Source: Erysipelothrix sp. (GTDB taxonomy: Bacteria; Bacillota_I; Bacilli_A; Erysipelotrichales; Erysipelotrichaceae). Taken from it: 62,165 nucleotides of DNA. Of the stretch, positions 16,749-25,896 are shown piece after piece. Below the pieces are notes generated by a model, which did not search any database, had not been told where the DNA came from, and saw nothing but the letters and a program-made list of their open reading frames with translations. The stretch lies in NCBI GenBank assembly GCA_018335655.1, contig JAGXRX010000027.1, forward strand, positions 1 to 62,165, read 5' to 3'. The number at the start of each line of letters is the position of its first letter. The first letter of the stretch is position 1. Position numbers and translations under genes: made by a program.

Positions 16749-18430
16749 TAGTCTGTAGAGTAAAGAATATTGACACCCTCTTCAACACTAGTAATCCCTT
16801 CTTTTATTAAATCAATAACTTCATCCGCAAGCATTCTCATGTTTTTTGACTTAGCATATTGCTTAAGTTCATCCATACTTGCATTATGAGAAATGAGTTG
16901 TTCAAGTTGACCATCAATTAAGATTGTCTCAAAAACCGCAGTTCGACCAGAATATCCTGTGTTACCGCAATATTTACATCCACGTCCGATATGTGAATGA
17001 ACTAAGTTAGTCCCTAACAATAGATTATCTGCACTTTCTACTTCGACTTGTGTCTTACAATGGGTGCAAATTTTCTTAACTAGTCGTTGAGAAATAACAC
17101 ATTTTACAGAAGATGCTACTAAATATGGTTCAATACCCATATCAGTTAAACGAACTACTGTTGATAATGCATCATTGGTATGGATTGTTGAAAGAACAAA
17201 GTGACCAGTAATCGCAGCTCGGATAGCAATTTCAGCAGTTTCAGTATCACGAATCTCCCCGACCATGATAGTGTCAGGGTCTTGGCGTAGAATGGAACGA
17301 AGACCACTTGCAAAGGTTAATCCAGCTCTAGTATTGACTTGCACTTGGGTAATTGACTCAAATTTGCGTTCAATCGGATCTTCAATTGTAACAATAGCTT
17401 TGGTAGGATCATTAAGTTTCGCAAGCATTGAATATAGAGTTGTTGTCTTACCACTACCTGTAGGTCCTGTAACTAATAAGATACCGTGAGGAACTCTTAG
17501 TGCTTTTTCAATCATATTAATTGTATAGTTTGATAAACCTAAACTATGTAAATCATAACTAATATTGCGATCTGCACCAAGCAAACGCATAACCACTTTT
17601 TCACCGTAAGCTGTAGGAAGTGTAGAAATACGTAAGTCAAAACGTACAAATTCATTTCGGAATCGTAAACCACCATCTTGAGGAATACGTTTTTCAGCAA
17701 TATTCATACCACTAATAATCTTAATACGAGTTGTAATAAGTTGATGTACATCGTGAGTGAACTGACTATACACTTGTAAGTCTCCATCAATTCTAAATCT
17801 CACACGTGTAAATGATTCTTCTGGTTCAATATGAATGTCACTAGCATTTTGCTGATAAGCTTCCATGATAATACTATTAACAAGTTTAACAACTGGTGCA
17901 GATTCAACACGCTCAGCCATACTTATGTCATCAAGATCTAAAACGTTCAAATCTGACACTAGACCATCTGATCGGATGTCATCCATGAGATCATCTGTAT
18001 TGCTTTTGCGATATGCTCTCTCAATTGCACGATTAATATCTGATTTCGAAGAAATAACTGTTTTGATTTCAAGTCCAGTAATCATTCCTAAATCTTCAAG
18101 ACATGTGAAGTCTAGAGGGTCATTTGTAGCAATCGTTAAAGTCCCTAGTTTAAGGAACAATGGAAACACCTCATATTTACGAGCAAAGGTTTCTGGAACT
18201 AAGCGAATAATATCAAAATCGATGAGCATAATTGGATTTTCAATGAAATCGATTTTTAGTCGTTTAGCAAGCGAAAGTAAAATATCACGCTCACTTGCAT
18301 AACCTAAATCGATTATGACTTCCCCTAAACGTTTCTTCATTAATTTTTGGCGAGATAGCGCTTCATTGAGTTGTTCTTGTGTAATGATACTCTCTTCTAA
18401 CAATAATTGTCCTAGTGGGATAGAAATCAC
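16748..18430 (-). CDS. pilB: Type IV pilus assembly ATPase PilB with MshEN-like N-terminus
   Basis: 560 residues, powers pilus extension. The C-terminal ATPase has Walker A GPTGSGKTTT, Walker B MVGEIRD, the His-box STIHTNDA and a CxxC...CxxC zinc motif (CTHC, CKYC). The N-terminal 60 residues contain two tandem LG-x-x-L/I repeats (PLGQLLLEESIITQEQL and RLGEVIIDLGYASERDI) resembling the MshEN c-di-GMP-binding motif; the first repeat lacks the usual Arg. The start is GTG with AAGGAGG 8 bases upstream. It is first in a pilB-pilT unit, divergent from pilD. Confidence 0.92.
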   Translation of the reverse strand: MISIPLGQLLLEESIITQEQLNEALSRQKLMKKRLGEVIIDLGYASERDILLSLAKRLKIDFIENPIMLIDFDIIRLVPETFARKYEVFPLFLKLGTLTIATNDPLDFTCLEDLGMITGLEIKTVISSKSDINRAIERAYRKSNTDDLMDDIRSDGLVSDLNVLDLDDISMAERVESAPVVKLVNSIIMEAYQQNASDIHIEPEESFTRVRFRIDGDLQVYSQFTHDVHQLITTRIKIISGMNIAEKRIPQDGGLRFRNEFVRFDLRISTLPTAYGEKVVMRLLGADRNISYDLHSLGLSNYTINMIEKALRVPHGILLVTGPTGSGKTTTLYSMLAKLNDPTKAIVTIEDPIERKFESITQVQVNTRAGLTFASGLRSILRQDPDTIMVGEIRDTETAEIAIRAAITGHFVLSTIHTNDALSTVVRLTDMGIEPYLVASSVKCVISQRLVKKICTHCKTQVEVESADNLLLGTNLVHSHIGRGCKYCGNTGYSGRTAVFETILIDGQLEQLISHNASMDELKQYAKSKNMRMLADEVIDLIKEGITSVEEGVNILYSTD

Positions 18431-18449
18431 AAACAGACCCTCCTTTTGT

Positions 18450-18477
18450 TTGATTCTGATTAAACTTTTTGTATAAT
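18450..18477 (+). promoter_or_regulatory. pilD promoter
   Basis: -35 TTGATT (18450-18455), 16-base spacer, perfect -10 TATAAT (18472-18477), 21 bp before the pilD start. Confidence 0.6.
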
Positions 18478-18498
18478 GATACTCATAGAGGTAAACAT

Positions 18499-19251
18499 AT
18501 GGATATCGTCATTAATATTAGTGTATTCGCATTTGGAGCAATACTAGGATCTTTTTTTAATGTAGTGATATTCCGATTACCTAGGAAATATTCAATAACT
18601 CATGGAACTTCCTTTTGTCCACATTGTAAACATAGAATTATGCCTCTTGAACTTGTCCCAATATTAAGTTACTTATTTCTTAAGGGTAAATGTGCTCACT
18701 GCCATGCTCCTATCTCAATAAGATATCCAATTATTGAGTTCATTACAGGATTATCATTTCTTTTTTCGTATTTGAGATTTGGATTAAGCTATGCTTCAAT
18801 CATTGCAATGATTTTAGCTTCACTATGTATCATTATTGCTATGATCGATATTGATACGATGGAAATCTTTGATCGATTTCATCTTATGATATTCGCATTA
18901 GCATTAGTTCATGTACTCTTCATTTCTCAACTAGATATTGTGAGTCATCTCATTGGTTTTTTTATTATCAGCATTCCCCTTTATGTGATTGCTGTGATTA
19001 CCAATGGAATTGGTGGTGGTGATATAAAGTTAATGGCTGTTAGTGGGTTCTTACTTGGATATCAAGCAACCCTTGTTGCCTTTTTCTTTGGTGCGGTTTT
19101 TGGTGGAATGGTCGCTGTGTACTTACTTTTAACTAAGCAAACACAAATGAAATCCTTAATGGCATTTGGCCCATATCTTTGTATAGGAATATATATTGCC
19201 TACTTGTATGGAATGGATATATTCACTTGGTATATGAGTTTACTTACTTAG
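18499..19251 (+). CDS. pilD: Prepilin peptidase / N-methyltransferase PilD
   Basis: Cleaves and N-methylates prepilins in the membrane. 250 residues. The N-terminal cytoplasmic loop has the tetracysteine pair CPHC...CAHC, and the two catalytic aspartates are in the DID motif (IAMIDIDTME) and GGGD (NGIGGGDIKLMA). About 7-8 membrane segments. The start is the ATG preceded by AGAGGT; the in-frame ATG 30 bp earlier overlaps the -10 box. Its 3' end overlaps the convergent pilO-like gene by 8 bp. Confidence 0.92.
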   Translation: MDIVINISVFAFGAILGSFFNVVIFRLPRKYSITHGTSFCPHCKHRIMPLELVPILSYLFLKGKCAHCHAPISIRYPIIEFITGLSFLFSYLRFGLSYASIIAMILASLCIIIAMIDIDTMEIFDRFHLMIFALALVHVLFISQLDIVSHLIGFFIISIPLYVIAVITNGIGGGDIKLMAVSGFLLGYQATLVAFFFGAVFGGMVAVYLLLTKQTQMKSLMAFGPYLCIGIYIAYLYGMDIFTWYMSLLT

Positions 19252-19975
19252 TACCAGCAGGAACACTTGGTCCTTTTATTTCATCAGGATGCTTTCCAAA
19301 ATCTTCTAAATATATTCCTAAGACTTCTGAAGGAGTTATTTTTTGCACTCCATATACACTGATTGTAATTGTGCCTTCACCAGTTGCAAAGTCATAATTG
19401 GCATTGCTTATGAAATATGTAGTGTTCCACTCTTTAACTTCATCAACAATTTTAATAAAGTTTTCAAAACTTGAAACAAACTGATAGGAGTATTGTGCAA
19501 AAAGCATTTGTGTTGTTGATTCAGGGAGTGGTTGTAATGGTTCAACATTTATATCATTATAGTCTTGAATAAGTTCTAGCAAACGATACACTTCTGAACT
19601 AACTTGAGTGAACAACAATTCTGGTGTTGCGATTGTGGTATCTGATAAATCAACATTCGTAACACGTGCATTATATTCTGTGAGTACAGGTAACATCCAA
19701 CGCTCAAATTCCGAAGCATGAAGTGGATCTGCAATCGCTTGGATTGCTGTTTCTGTTTCCGTTAATCTTGTAGCTTTACGAGTTCTAAGTGCAGGAATCA
19801 CACTTAAATTTACTTCTGTTTGTTGCTTTTGAAATTCTAACTGATTCAGTCTTTCACGGTTTACATTAAGTTCTTCGTTAATTGGATTTATCAGGAATGC
19901 AACAAATAGACTAGATGTTACAATCACAGCCATTAGAAACAACAAGAATACTTCTCGTTTTGATAATGATGACAT
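19244..19975 (-). CDS. pilO: PilO-like inner-membrane alignment protein
   Basis: 243 residues: one N-terminal membrane helix (about 9-30), a coiled-coil segment (about 35-60) and a C-terminal ferredoxin-like region, the PilO plan. It is last in the pilV-W-X-C-M-N-O unit, 1 bp after pilN. Assignment rests mainly on position, size and topology because PilO sequences diverge strongly. Confidence 0.7.
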   Translation of the reverse strand: MSSLSKREVFLLFLMAVIVTSSLFVAFLINPINEELNVNRERLNQLEFQKQQTEVNLSVIPALRTRKATRLTETETAIQAIADPLHASEFERWMLPVLTEYNARVTNVDLSDTTIATPELLFTQVSSEVYRLLELIQDYNDINVEPLQPLPESTTQMLFAQYSYQFVSSFENFIKIVDEVKEWNTTYFISNANYDFATGEGTITISVYGVQKITPSEVLGIYLEDFGKHPDEIKGPSVPAGTK

Positions 19976-19976
19976 C

Positions 19977-20540
19977 TTATTGTCCCCCTTTCAAAATAAT
20001 AACCAGGTTTGAATTATATAGACCATTGCTAAATTCATAGCCACTGTATCTTACTTCTTGGAAATAATCTAAGCGACGTAAGCGTAAAACATAATCTGAT
20101 ATCGAGTAAACACGAGTTCCAGAAATATCGAGAACAACAGAATCTCCAACATATGTGATTTCGTTGATTCTAACAGTTCCTGGTCTTTCAGCTAATAGTA
20201 TGTTCATTGTTATTGAAGTAAATTTAGGTTGTAGTTCAAAAACATTTTGTGCGCTTCTGACTTCACTCAAAATATCTTCTAACTTCTTGATATCATCATT
20301 AAGCTTGTTAGCTTCATTACTTCTTTCAGCAATTTGAGGGCTATTGAGGTAGTCTTCAATTGTCTTTATGTTTTGTTTAAGAGCAGTGTTTTCGAAAAAT
20401 AATGTAAACCAATAAGCACCTGCAATCAACAATGCACCAATGAAAAGCATAATATAAATTCTTCCAGTAGCATCTTTATTAGCTCGAACTTTGTTGATCT
20501 TTTGATAACTCTCGAGTAAGTTCATGTCTTGTTTTTTCAT
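19977..20540 (-). CDS. pilN: PilN-like inner-membrane protein
   Basis: 187 residues. The N-terminus MNLLESYQKINK resembles the conserved PilN cytoplasmic motif (I/MNLLP-like) that docks on PilM. One membrane helix (about 28-48), then a coiled coil (about 50-95) and a C-terminal globular part. It follows the pilM-like gene by 4 bp. Confidence 0.75.
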   Translation of the reverse strand: MKKQDMNLLESYQKINKVRANKDATGRIYIMLFIGALLIAGAYWFTLFFENTALKQNIKTIEDYLNSPQIAERSNEANKLNDDIKKLEDILSEVRSAQNVFELQPKFTSITMNILLAERPGTVRINEITYVGDSVVLDISGTRVYSISDYVLRLRRLDYFQEVRYSGYEFSNGLYNSNLVIILKGGQ

Positions 20541-20544
20541 ATTA

Positions 20545-21438
20545 TCACTTCCTTAACAATACGCCAATCGCGTTGACATGTTTATTTTCAAAACTGCTTT
20601 GATTGTCTTTGTTAATAACTTCATTAAAGATTTTTCCAGGAATATTTAGTGTCTCTTCAACTCCATTACTCAACTCTTTAAGAACTGAGTCTAACCCTAA
20701 ATATATGATGTGATTTATACCTTTGTTATTGCGAGTGAATGTAAATTGATTCATCTTACTAATTGACTCAATTATTTCATCAACATTCATTGCCTCTTCA
20801 TCAAGATTTGAAGTAAGTTTTGTGTTTCTTGCAAGGACATAGACTCCTTCATCAAAGAGATAGAGTTTTAGTTGTCCTTTCTGAACATCAGCCACGATAA
20901 ATTGACTTTCAGTTTTTGAAAGTCCAAAAGTATCAACAAGTTTAATAATTGAATTAGTGACTGTGTCGATGGTGTTAACCTTCAAATTCGCTTTTTTCAA
21001 TGTTTTTAGATACGACTCAATAGCAACCTCAAGGATTGCTACCGCCAAAACCCTATACATTGGATGTCCATCTCGCTCTACTTCTTCCAGAGGCACATAA
21101 TCAACAAGGTAATCTGGAGTTAAGTGAAGAGCACTCATCATTTCTGATCGAACTAAAAATGGAAGCCTTTTTTCATCAACTTTTGGTACTAAGATCTCAC
21201 GATAGATAATTGAATTGTTGTTTATACACACATTACAATTCTTTTCTCTACTCTTGAATTGACTAAGTTGTTGGGAAAGTACCAATGAGAAATTGTCTGA
21301 ATCTACAATTCCTTGCTGATTAATCATACTTTCTTCAAATCCAAATGAATGGGTTGATTTCACTTGAATTCTGTTTTTAGTCACCTTAGCATCTACTAAG
21401 ATGACTTCATTGTTTTTTATCTCAATGGCTAAACTCAT
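20545..21438 (-). CDS. pilM: PilM-like actin-fold protein
   Basis: 297 residues, soluble, with SLAIEIKNNEVILVDA at the start in place of the usual GIDIG loop, and IVADVQKGQLKLYLF as a second beta-hairpin of an actin-like fold. PilM binds PilN inside the cell and links the PilN/PilO ring to the ATPases. It is shorter than proteobacterial PilM (about 350). Position between pilC and pilN supports the call. Confidence 0.75.
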   Translation of the reverse strand: MSLAIEIKNNEVILVDAKVTKNRIQVKSTHSFGFEESMINQQGIVDSDNFSLVLSQQLSQFKSREKNCNVCINNNSIIYREILVPKVDEKRLPFLVRSEMMSALHLTPDYLVDYVPLEEVERDGHPMYRVLAVAILEVAIESYLKTLKKANLKVNTIDTVTNSIIKLVDTFGLSKTESQFIVADVQKGQLKLYLFDEGVYVLARNTKLTSNLDEEAMNVDEIIESISKMNQFTFTRNNKGINHIIYLGLDSVLKELSNGVEETLNIPGKIFNEVINKDNQSSFENKHVNAIGVLLRK

Positions 21439-21458
21439 GGCTAGACCCCCTTTGTGTC

Positions 21459-22646
21459 CTATTGATATATCTCATACATTTGAAATATCGGTTGAATGAT
21501 AGAAATAACGATAAATCCAATTACAAACCCTAATACAATAATCATAATTGGTTCAATCATTGAAATAATTCGCTGCAGTGCACTATCTGCTTCATTATCG
21601 AAATAATCTGCAGTTGAATCAAGTATATCTCCAATAGCCCCTGTCTCTTCCCCAACGTAGATCATTGATGAAAGCATTGGATCAAAGGATTTTGTTTCAG
21701 CAATCGATTTAGAAATAAGTTCTCCCCTACTTACTTTATCGATTATTTCTAGAAACATGTCTTCTAAATAGACATTACCAAGCACTCTACCTGTCGTTTC
21801 CAACATATCCAATATTTGAACACCACTCGAATAAAGCGAAGATAATGCTCTTGCTGCACGAGCAGAATATATTGTTTGATTAAGCTTACCTAAGACAGGC
21901 ATAAACAGTTTAAATTTATCCCACTGTAAGCGAATACTTCGAACTTTTAACAAAAGATTAATGGTAATAACAAGAAATATTAGTCCAATGATTAATGTGA
22001 TCCAGTTGTTGAGTAGGAAATCGCTAAAACCTAAAATGATCTGTGTTGTCCAAGGAATGCGATCAACTGAAAACATTGCTGTAATTGTAGGAAGAACAAA
22101 TGTAACTAATGCAAGTACAACACCAACGGAAAAAACACCAAGGACCATTGGATATATACTTGCACTTCTAATCTTATTCTTAAGTTTAGCTTCTTTCTCA
22201 AAATGAGCAGCCATACGCTTTAAACTAATATCGAGAGTCCCACTAAGTTCGCCAGCCATAATCATGTTATTAAGAAGCTCTGGAAAAACTCCCTCCTGGC
22301 CTTGCATTGCTGCAGAAAGGGAATTACCTTTTTGAACTTCTTCAAATACATTTCGATAGACTCGCTTTGACTTTGGGGTATCTGCTTTTTCTAGCAACAT
22401 ACTTAATGACTGCATAATAGGTATCCCAGCTCCAATCATTGTTCCTAATTGGCGACAGAAGATAACAAGACTTTTAACTGACAATTTTGATACTGAGTTT
22501 GATGATGATTTAGTTTCACGATACTCAACCAAAAACAAAGACTTACTTTTGACATTTTGAATTAAATCTTCAATGTCTTCAGCAAAAAATAAATCATTAA
22601 CATTTCTTCCACTAGCATCAATTGCTTTTACTTGAAAACTCTTCAT
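21459..22646 (-). CDS. pilC: Type IV pilus platform protein PilC
   Basis: 395 residues with two repeated GspF domains, each ending in membrane helices. It has SVSKLSVKSLVIFCRQLGTM, GxPIMQSL, the MIMAGELSGTLD signature and the second-domain MIYVGEETGAIGDI signature. Multi-pass inner-membrane protein on which PilB and PilT act. Confidence 0.9.
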   Translation of the reverse strand: MKSFQVKAIDASGRNVNDLFFAEDIEDLIQNVKSKSLFLVEYRETKSSSNSVSKLSVKSLVIFCRQLGTMIGAGIPIMQSLSMLLEKADTPKSKRVYRNVFEEVQKGNSLSAAMQGQEGVFPELLNNMIMAGELSGTLDISLKRMAAHFEKEAKLKNKIRSASIYPMVLGVFSVGVVLALVTFVLPTITAMFSVDRIPWTTQIILGFSDFLLNNWITLIIGLIFLVITINLLLKVRSIRLQWDKFKLFMPVLGKLNQTIYSARAARALSSLYSSGVQILDMLETTGRVLGNVYLEDMFLEIIDKVSRGELISKSIAETKSFDPMLSSMIYVGEETGAIGDILDSTADYFDNEADSALQRIISMIEPIMIIVLGFVIGFIVISIIQPIFQMYEIYQ

Positions 22647-22655
22647 ATCTCCCCC

Positions 22656-24191
22656 CTATTGTTCCGTTGTTCTATGAATTCTGAATACAATAGTATGTAC
22701 ACCATCTGAGCGGGTAGTATCAACTATTGGTGATTCAACTGAAAAAGGAAAGTTGGTTAAAAATGCTGGTTCATACTGAACGATTGCATTATTTTCCATA
22801 GTAACGTTATTTGCAATAATCGCACCTCTAACAATACCATTTTGCTTAATAGTAACATTAGCATTAGGTGCATAATAAAGTGCTGTAAACACGTCCGCAT
22901 TGTTGCTTAGATTAACTGTTAACCCGCCTGTCATCAAATATCCACCAAAGGAAACGTTATTAGAGAAGTTCAGATTAGCATTGTGAAACATAAATGATCC
23001 GAAAATACTACCGTTATTTCCTGGAGTGACTGTCATCGCAGGACTAGTTTCATCGACATATACTAAAAATAGATGTGGATTATTATTGCGCCCCACATTA
23101 CCGTTATTCAGATTTTGAAGAAGTGTAAATGTACTACTAGAAGACATATTACGTCGGACATAAAACTTCACTTCCCCAGTTCCAGTAAAACTAACATTTC
23201 CTTGGAAATTTAAACTATCAGTTACAATAAATACATCATGATTCGCATTGATTGTTACATTATTTGAATTAAATCTAACTTCTGGAACATAATATGAACC
23301 TCCCGGTATTGTATAAGTCCCTGCGGATGTTGGATTTATATTGTTTCCTGAAGTAAGTCCTGTAATATTAGGAATATTATTGTTAGAACGATTCAAAACC
23401 TGTGCTGCTAGTGTGCGAACTGGTTCAAAATCAAGTTGCGTAAATTCTTGAACGTTAAGAGTTTTACTGATGCGACTTGAAGTTACATTCGTTACGTTAT
23501 TGTTTGCTCCAGGTAATAATTCAACCATTCCTGTGTAATCCCCTGGTTTTCCGAAAGCTATAGCACCTTGAGTCGATGCTGTTGTCGCAACCCATGCTGT
23601 CCCCGTAGGATTGGCAGCTTGAGCGGCCGGTGAAAGACCTATTGTAAAGTTATTTGCTGTTGAAAACGTATTTTTAACCAATACTGCATGTTTAACCGCA
23701 AATCCTTGGCGATTTCCTGCTCCTAGGCTGTAGTCTAAATCAACAAAAGTTTCTAATGTTCTTGTTTGATCATTAACTATACCAGTAGATACAACTGTAA
23801 ATTGAAATGTGTTTGATGTTGAATTATGAGCTACATTTTTAAAACTGATGAGTGCATATGAGTCAGCACCTTGATTTGATGAAAGGTCAAGACGCGTGTT
23901 GCCATGATTTGCAATGAAGTTATTAAGCGCAGCTACAAACTGTGCCTGAGTTAAGTCACCTTCTTCAACGCCAATAACTCGTTTAAAGTCACTCACCACA
24001 AAAGTAATCCCTGCCTCTGCTGCGTAATAAGCTGCAGTATTTTGAGCACTAACCCCTGAAACTCTCAAATTCCCCTCAGATGAAATAGTAAGTGCTCCTA
24101 CCATGAGCATCATAACCATGAAAAAGAGCATGACCGACATAATGGCCACTCCACTTTTTTGCTTAATTATTCTGATGAAGTTTAGTTTCAT
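22656..24191 (-). CDS. PilX-type minor pilin fused to a beta-helix-like domain
   Basis: 511 residues. The N-terminus KQKSGVAIMSVMLFFMVMMLMV, followed by AAYYAAEAGI, is a PilX-type prepilin start (no Glu at +5). The C-terminal region (about 210-490) is rich in N, V, T, G and S, with short alternating strands (VTINANHDVFIV, NLNFSNNVSFGG, NVTIKQNGIVRG). This looks like a right-handed beta-helix or polymer-forming repeat. It is far larger than a normal PilX (about 180 residues). It probably caps or primes the pilus tip and could be the adhesive tip protein, as no PilY1 gene is present. That role is inference. Confidence 0.7.
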   Translation of the reverse strand: MKLNFIRIIKQKSGVAIMSVMLFFMVMMLMVGALTISSEGNLRVSGVSAQNTAAYYAAEAGITFVVSDFKRVIGVEEGDLTQAQFVAALNNFIANHGNTRLDLSSNQGADSYALISFKNVAHNSTSNTFQFTVVSTGIVNDQTRTLETFVDLDYSLGAGNRQGFAVKHAVLVKNTFSTANNFTIGLSPAAQAANPTGTAWVATTASTQGAIAFGKPGDYTGMVELLPGANNNVTNVTSSRISKTLNVQEFTQLDFEPVRTLAAQVLNRSNNNIPNITGLTSGNNINPTSAGTYTIPGGSYYVPEVRFNSNNVTINANHDVFIVTDSLNFQGNVSFTGTGEVKFYVRRNMSSSSTFTLLQNLNNGNVGRNNNPHLFLVYVDETSPAMTVTPGNNGSIFGSFMFHNANLNFSNNVSFGGYLMTGGLTVNLSNNADVFTALYYAPNANVTIKQNGIVRGAIIANNVTMENNAIVQYEPAFLTNFPFSVESPIVDTTRSDGVHTIVFRIHRTTEQ

Positions 24192-24203
24192 TTGTTCACC
24201 TCG

Positions 24204-24659
24204 TTACGTTCCCGCTTGTCTTAAATATATAGTGTAACTTGCCTCGACTTGGACACCTCTAGAATCTGGAATCATCTTTATATCAACAATTATTCTGCTT
24301 CCATCGGTTGTAGTTAGTGTAAATGTTGCTACGTTTCGTGCAACTACAACACCATCTCTTGTGACCTCTCCATTTGAGAAGCAATACTCATGCGATGTTG
24401 TTGTTCCATCTCCTAACCCAATAATGTAACAAGTCCCACTAAAGTCTATCATTTGATCAGAAGTCCTAATATCCTTCTCCATATTAAGTATAAGTATTCT
24501 CATATTCTCTTGACGATTGAGTTGTTGGGTCTCATCTCCAAAGAAACCAGAGAAGAATCCTACGATAGACGCCACCATCCCAAATACAATAGCTGCTATA
24601 AATACCGTGACTATTACCTCAACAAGGGTTAGTCCTTTTTTATTTTTTAGTAATCTCAT
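24204..24659 (-). CDS. Minor pilin, PilW/ComGF-like
   Basis: 151 residues with a prepilin leader RLLKNKKG, cleavage before LTLVEVIVTVFIAAIVFGMV and Glu at +5. The remainder is the compact beta-rich head seen in minor pseudopilins (MEKDIRTSDQMIDF). It is second in the pilus operon, 12 bp after the PilV-like gene. Confidence 0.8.
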   Translation of the reverse strand: MRLLKNKKGLTLVEVIVTVFIAAIVFGMVASIVGFFSGFFGDETQQLNRQENMRILILNMEKDIRTSDQMIDFSGTCYIIGLGDGTTTSHEYCFSNGEVTRDGVVVARNVATFTLTTTDGSRIIVDIKMIPDSRGVQVEASYTIYLRQAGT

Positions 24660-24671
24660 GGTTCATTCCCC

Positions 24672-25133
24672 TTAATCTAGCGAAATGATGGTTTCTAGTT
24701 GAACACGCTCACCCTCTATTTCGTTGGTTGAACTTGAAACTGCAACCATCAGTTGAAATAATCTCGTACTATTAATTTGTGTAAGCGTAACTGAAATAGT
24801 ATATCTAGCGTCAACTCGCTGATACACAAACCTGCTTGCAGTAGACTCATCAACTTGGAAAGTATAATTCATGGTATTTAAAATGTAATTTCTCACATTG
24901 ACTAAGCTGTTGTTTCTACTCTCAAATATTATTTCTTCCATATCCTCTTGAGCAATATATGTAGTATCCAATTTCTCAAATGAATATGTGTTCATTAAGT
25001 TAAGCACTAAAATCGCAGGAAAAATTGTGACCATCACAATTCCAAAGATTGCAATTGCCACCACTACTTCAATTAAAGTCATCCCCCGCTTATTTAATTG
25101 TCGCATTTCTTGCACCATAAACTCTTTGTACAT
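24672..25133 (-). CDS. Minor pilin, PilV/ComGE-like
   Basis: Up to 153 residues; leader ending in LNKRG, cleavage before MTLIEVVVAIAIFGIVMV, Glu at +5. Start uncertain: three in-frame ATGs (25133, 25118, 25103) all lack a clear ribosome site. First gene of the seven-gene pilus operon running to pilO. Confidence 0.78.
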   Translation of the reverse strand: MYKEFMVQEMRQLNKRGMTLIEVVVAIAIFGIVMVTIFPAILVLNLMNTYSFEKLDTTYIAQEDMEEIIFESRNNSLVNVRNYILNTMNYTFQVDESTASRFVYQRVDARYTISVTLTQINSTRLFQLMVAVSSSTNEIEGERVQLETIISLD

Positions 25134-25409
25134 TAATTATATTACTTTTAAATATTTTATTATATATATGTAATTCAAAATTGCATGATTTTTGCTCTTT
25201 TTATATCAAAAAATTAACTTATAAGTTTATGTATGTAGATTTATTACACACAAAATAACATTTTTTACAAAAAAAGATATAATTTCCTCTGTTTTAGTGA
25301 TTTTTTCTTGCTGAAAATACTTTTTTTTCTCGTTTAAACTGTTCTATAAGTGCACCTATTTGTGAATAATATGCTCTATCACAAAGGATTTACCAATATT
25401 ATATCTGTT

Positions 25410-25427
25410 AATGTGATTAATCACATT
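25410..25427. promoter_or_regulatory. 18-bp perfect palindrome, Crp/Fnr-like
   Basis: AATGTGATTAATCACATT reads the same on both strands and contains TGTGA-N4-TCACA, reminiscent of Crp/Fnr-family sites (classical Crp has N6). A TTGACT (25426-25431) overlaps its right edge. It sits about 280 bp before the pilus operon and 165 bp before the CsbD-like gene, so the target is unclear. Confidence 0.45.
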
Positions 25428-25556
25428 GACTTGGTACTGGTTTAAGAATTAGCTTTTCTAGTAAAAGAATTATCAATTATTGAAGTCATCGACAATAGCA
25501 CTCAGTTTTCGATTTTGTGACATTGTGGGTTAAATAGAACTGTCAGTGAATTATGG

Positions 25557-25562
25557 TATAAT
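25557..25562 (+). promoter_or_regulatory. Extended -10 of the CsbD-like gene
   Basis: TATAAT preceded by TGG (TGnTATAAT). The -35 is weak, which an extended -10 can compensate. Confidence 0.5.
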
Positions 25563-25583
25563 AAATGAAGAAAGGTGGTAAAC

Positions 25584-25844
25584 ATGAAAAAACTTATCGC
25601 ATTAGGCTTAATAGCTGCTGGCTCAATCGTGACTTTCGAAATCTTACGTCGTAAGGGGGTTATTGCTCAAATCGGCGGCAAAGTTAAAGACGTGGTTGGT
25701 TCAATCACCGATGATCCTGGATTAAGATTAGAAGGCATGTTTGACTCCGCTAAAGGAAAAGTGATGGAAGTCTCTAGTAAAACAAAAGACGCATTCCACA
25801 AAGCTTTTGACAAAGCTCAAGAAGAAGTAGAAGAAGTATCATAA
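25584..25844 (+). CDS. Small membrane-anchored protein with CsbD-like tail
   Basis: 86 residues: one N-terminal hydrophobic helix (about 3-20), then a charged amphipathic helical tail. The tail includes GSITDDPGLRLEGMFDSAKGKV, similar to the CsbD pattern (GxxTDDxxLxxEGxxDxxKGKV). CsbD proteins accumulate in general stress, mechanism unknown. The start is the ATG after GAAAGGTGG; a GTG 9 bp upstream falls within that site. Single-gene unit with its own promoter and terminator. Confidence 0.65.
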   Translation: MKKLIALGLIAAGSIVTFEILRRKGVIAQIGGKVKDVVGSITDDPGLRLEGMFDSAKGKVMEVSSKTKDAFHKAFDKAQEEVEEVS

Positions 25845-25855
25845 TCACTTCTTCC

Positions 25856-25889
25856 AAATTAAAAGGCATCAAATGATGCCTTTTAATTT
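25856..25889. terminator. Bidirectional terminator
   Basis: A 15-bp perfect stem (25856-25870 with 25875-25889) and loop AAAT, with A and T tracts on both sides, between the CsbD-like gene and the convergent DAK2-DegV gene. Confidence 0.88.
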
Positions 25890-25896
25890 ACTCAAA

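Larger units (their letters stand above)
25134..25583. other. 450-bp AT-rich intergenic region
   Basis: Lies between the pilus operon (leftwards) and the CsbD-like gene (rightwards). It is strongly AT-rich, with T-tracts at about 25303-25335. It holds an 18-bp perfect palindrome (25410-25427) and the promoter of the rightward gene (25557-25562). I found no credible small ORF. A TATAAT-like stretch near 25163-25170 could serve the pilus operon, but no good -35 accompanies it. Confidence 0.6.

Noticed and set aside
15242-25133. Reading the pilin cluster as a ComG competence pseudopilus
   Set aside because: PilT, PilM, PilN, PilO and a PilX-like protein are present, and gene order differs from comGA-GG, so a true retractile type IV pilus is the better call.
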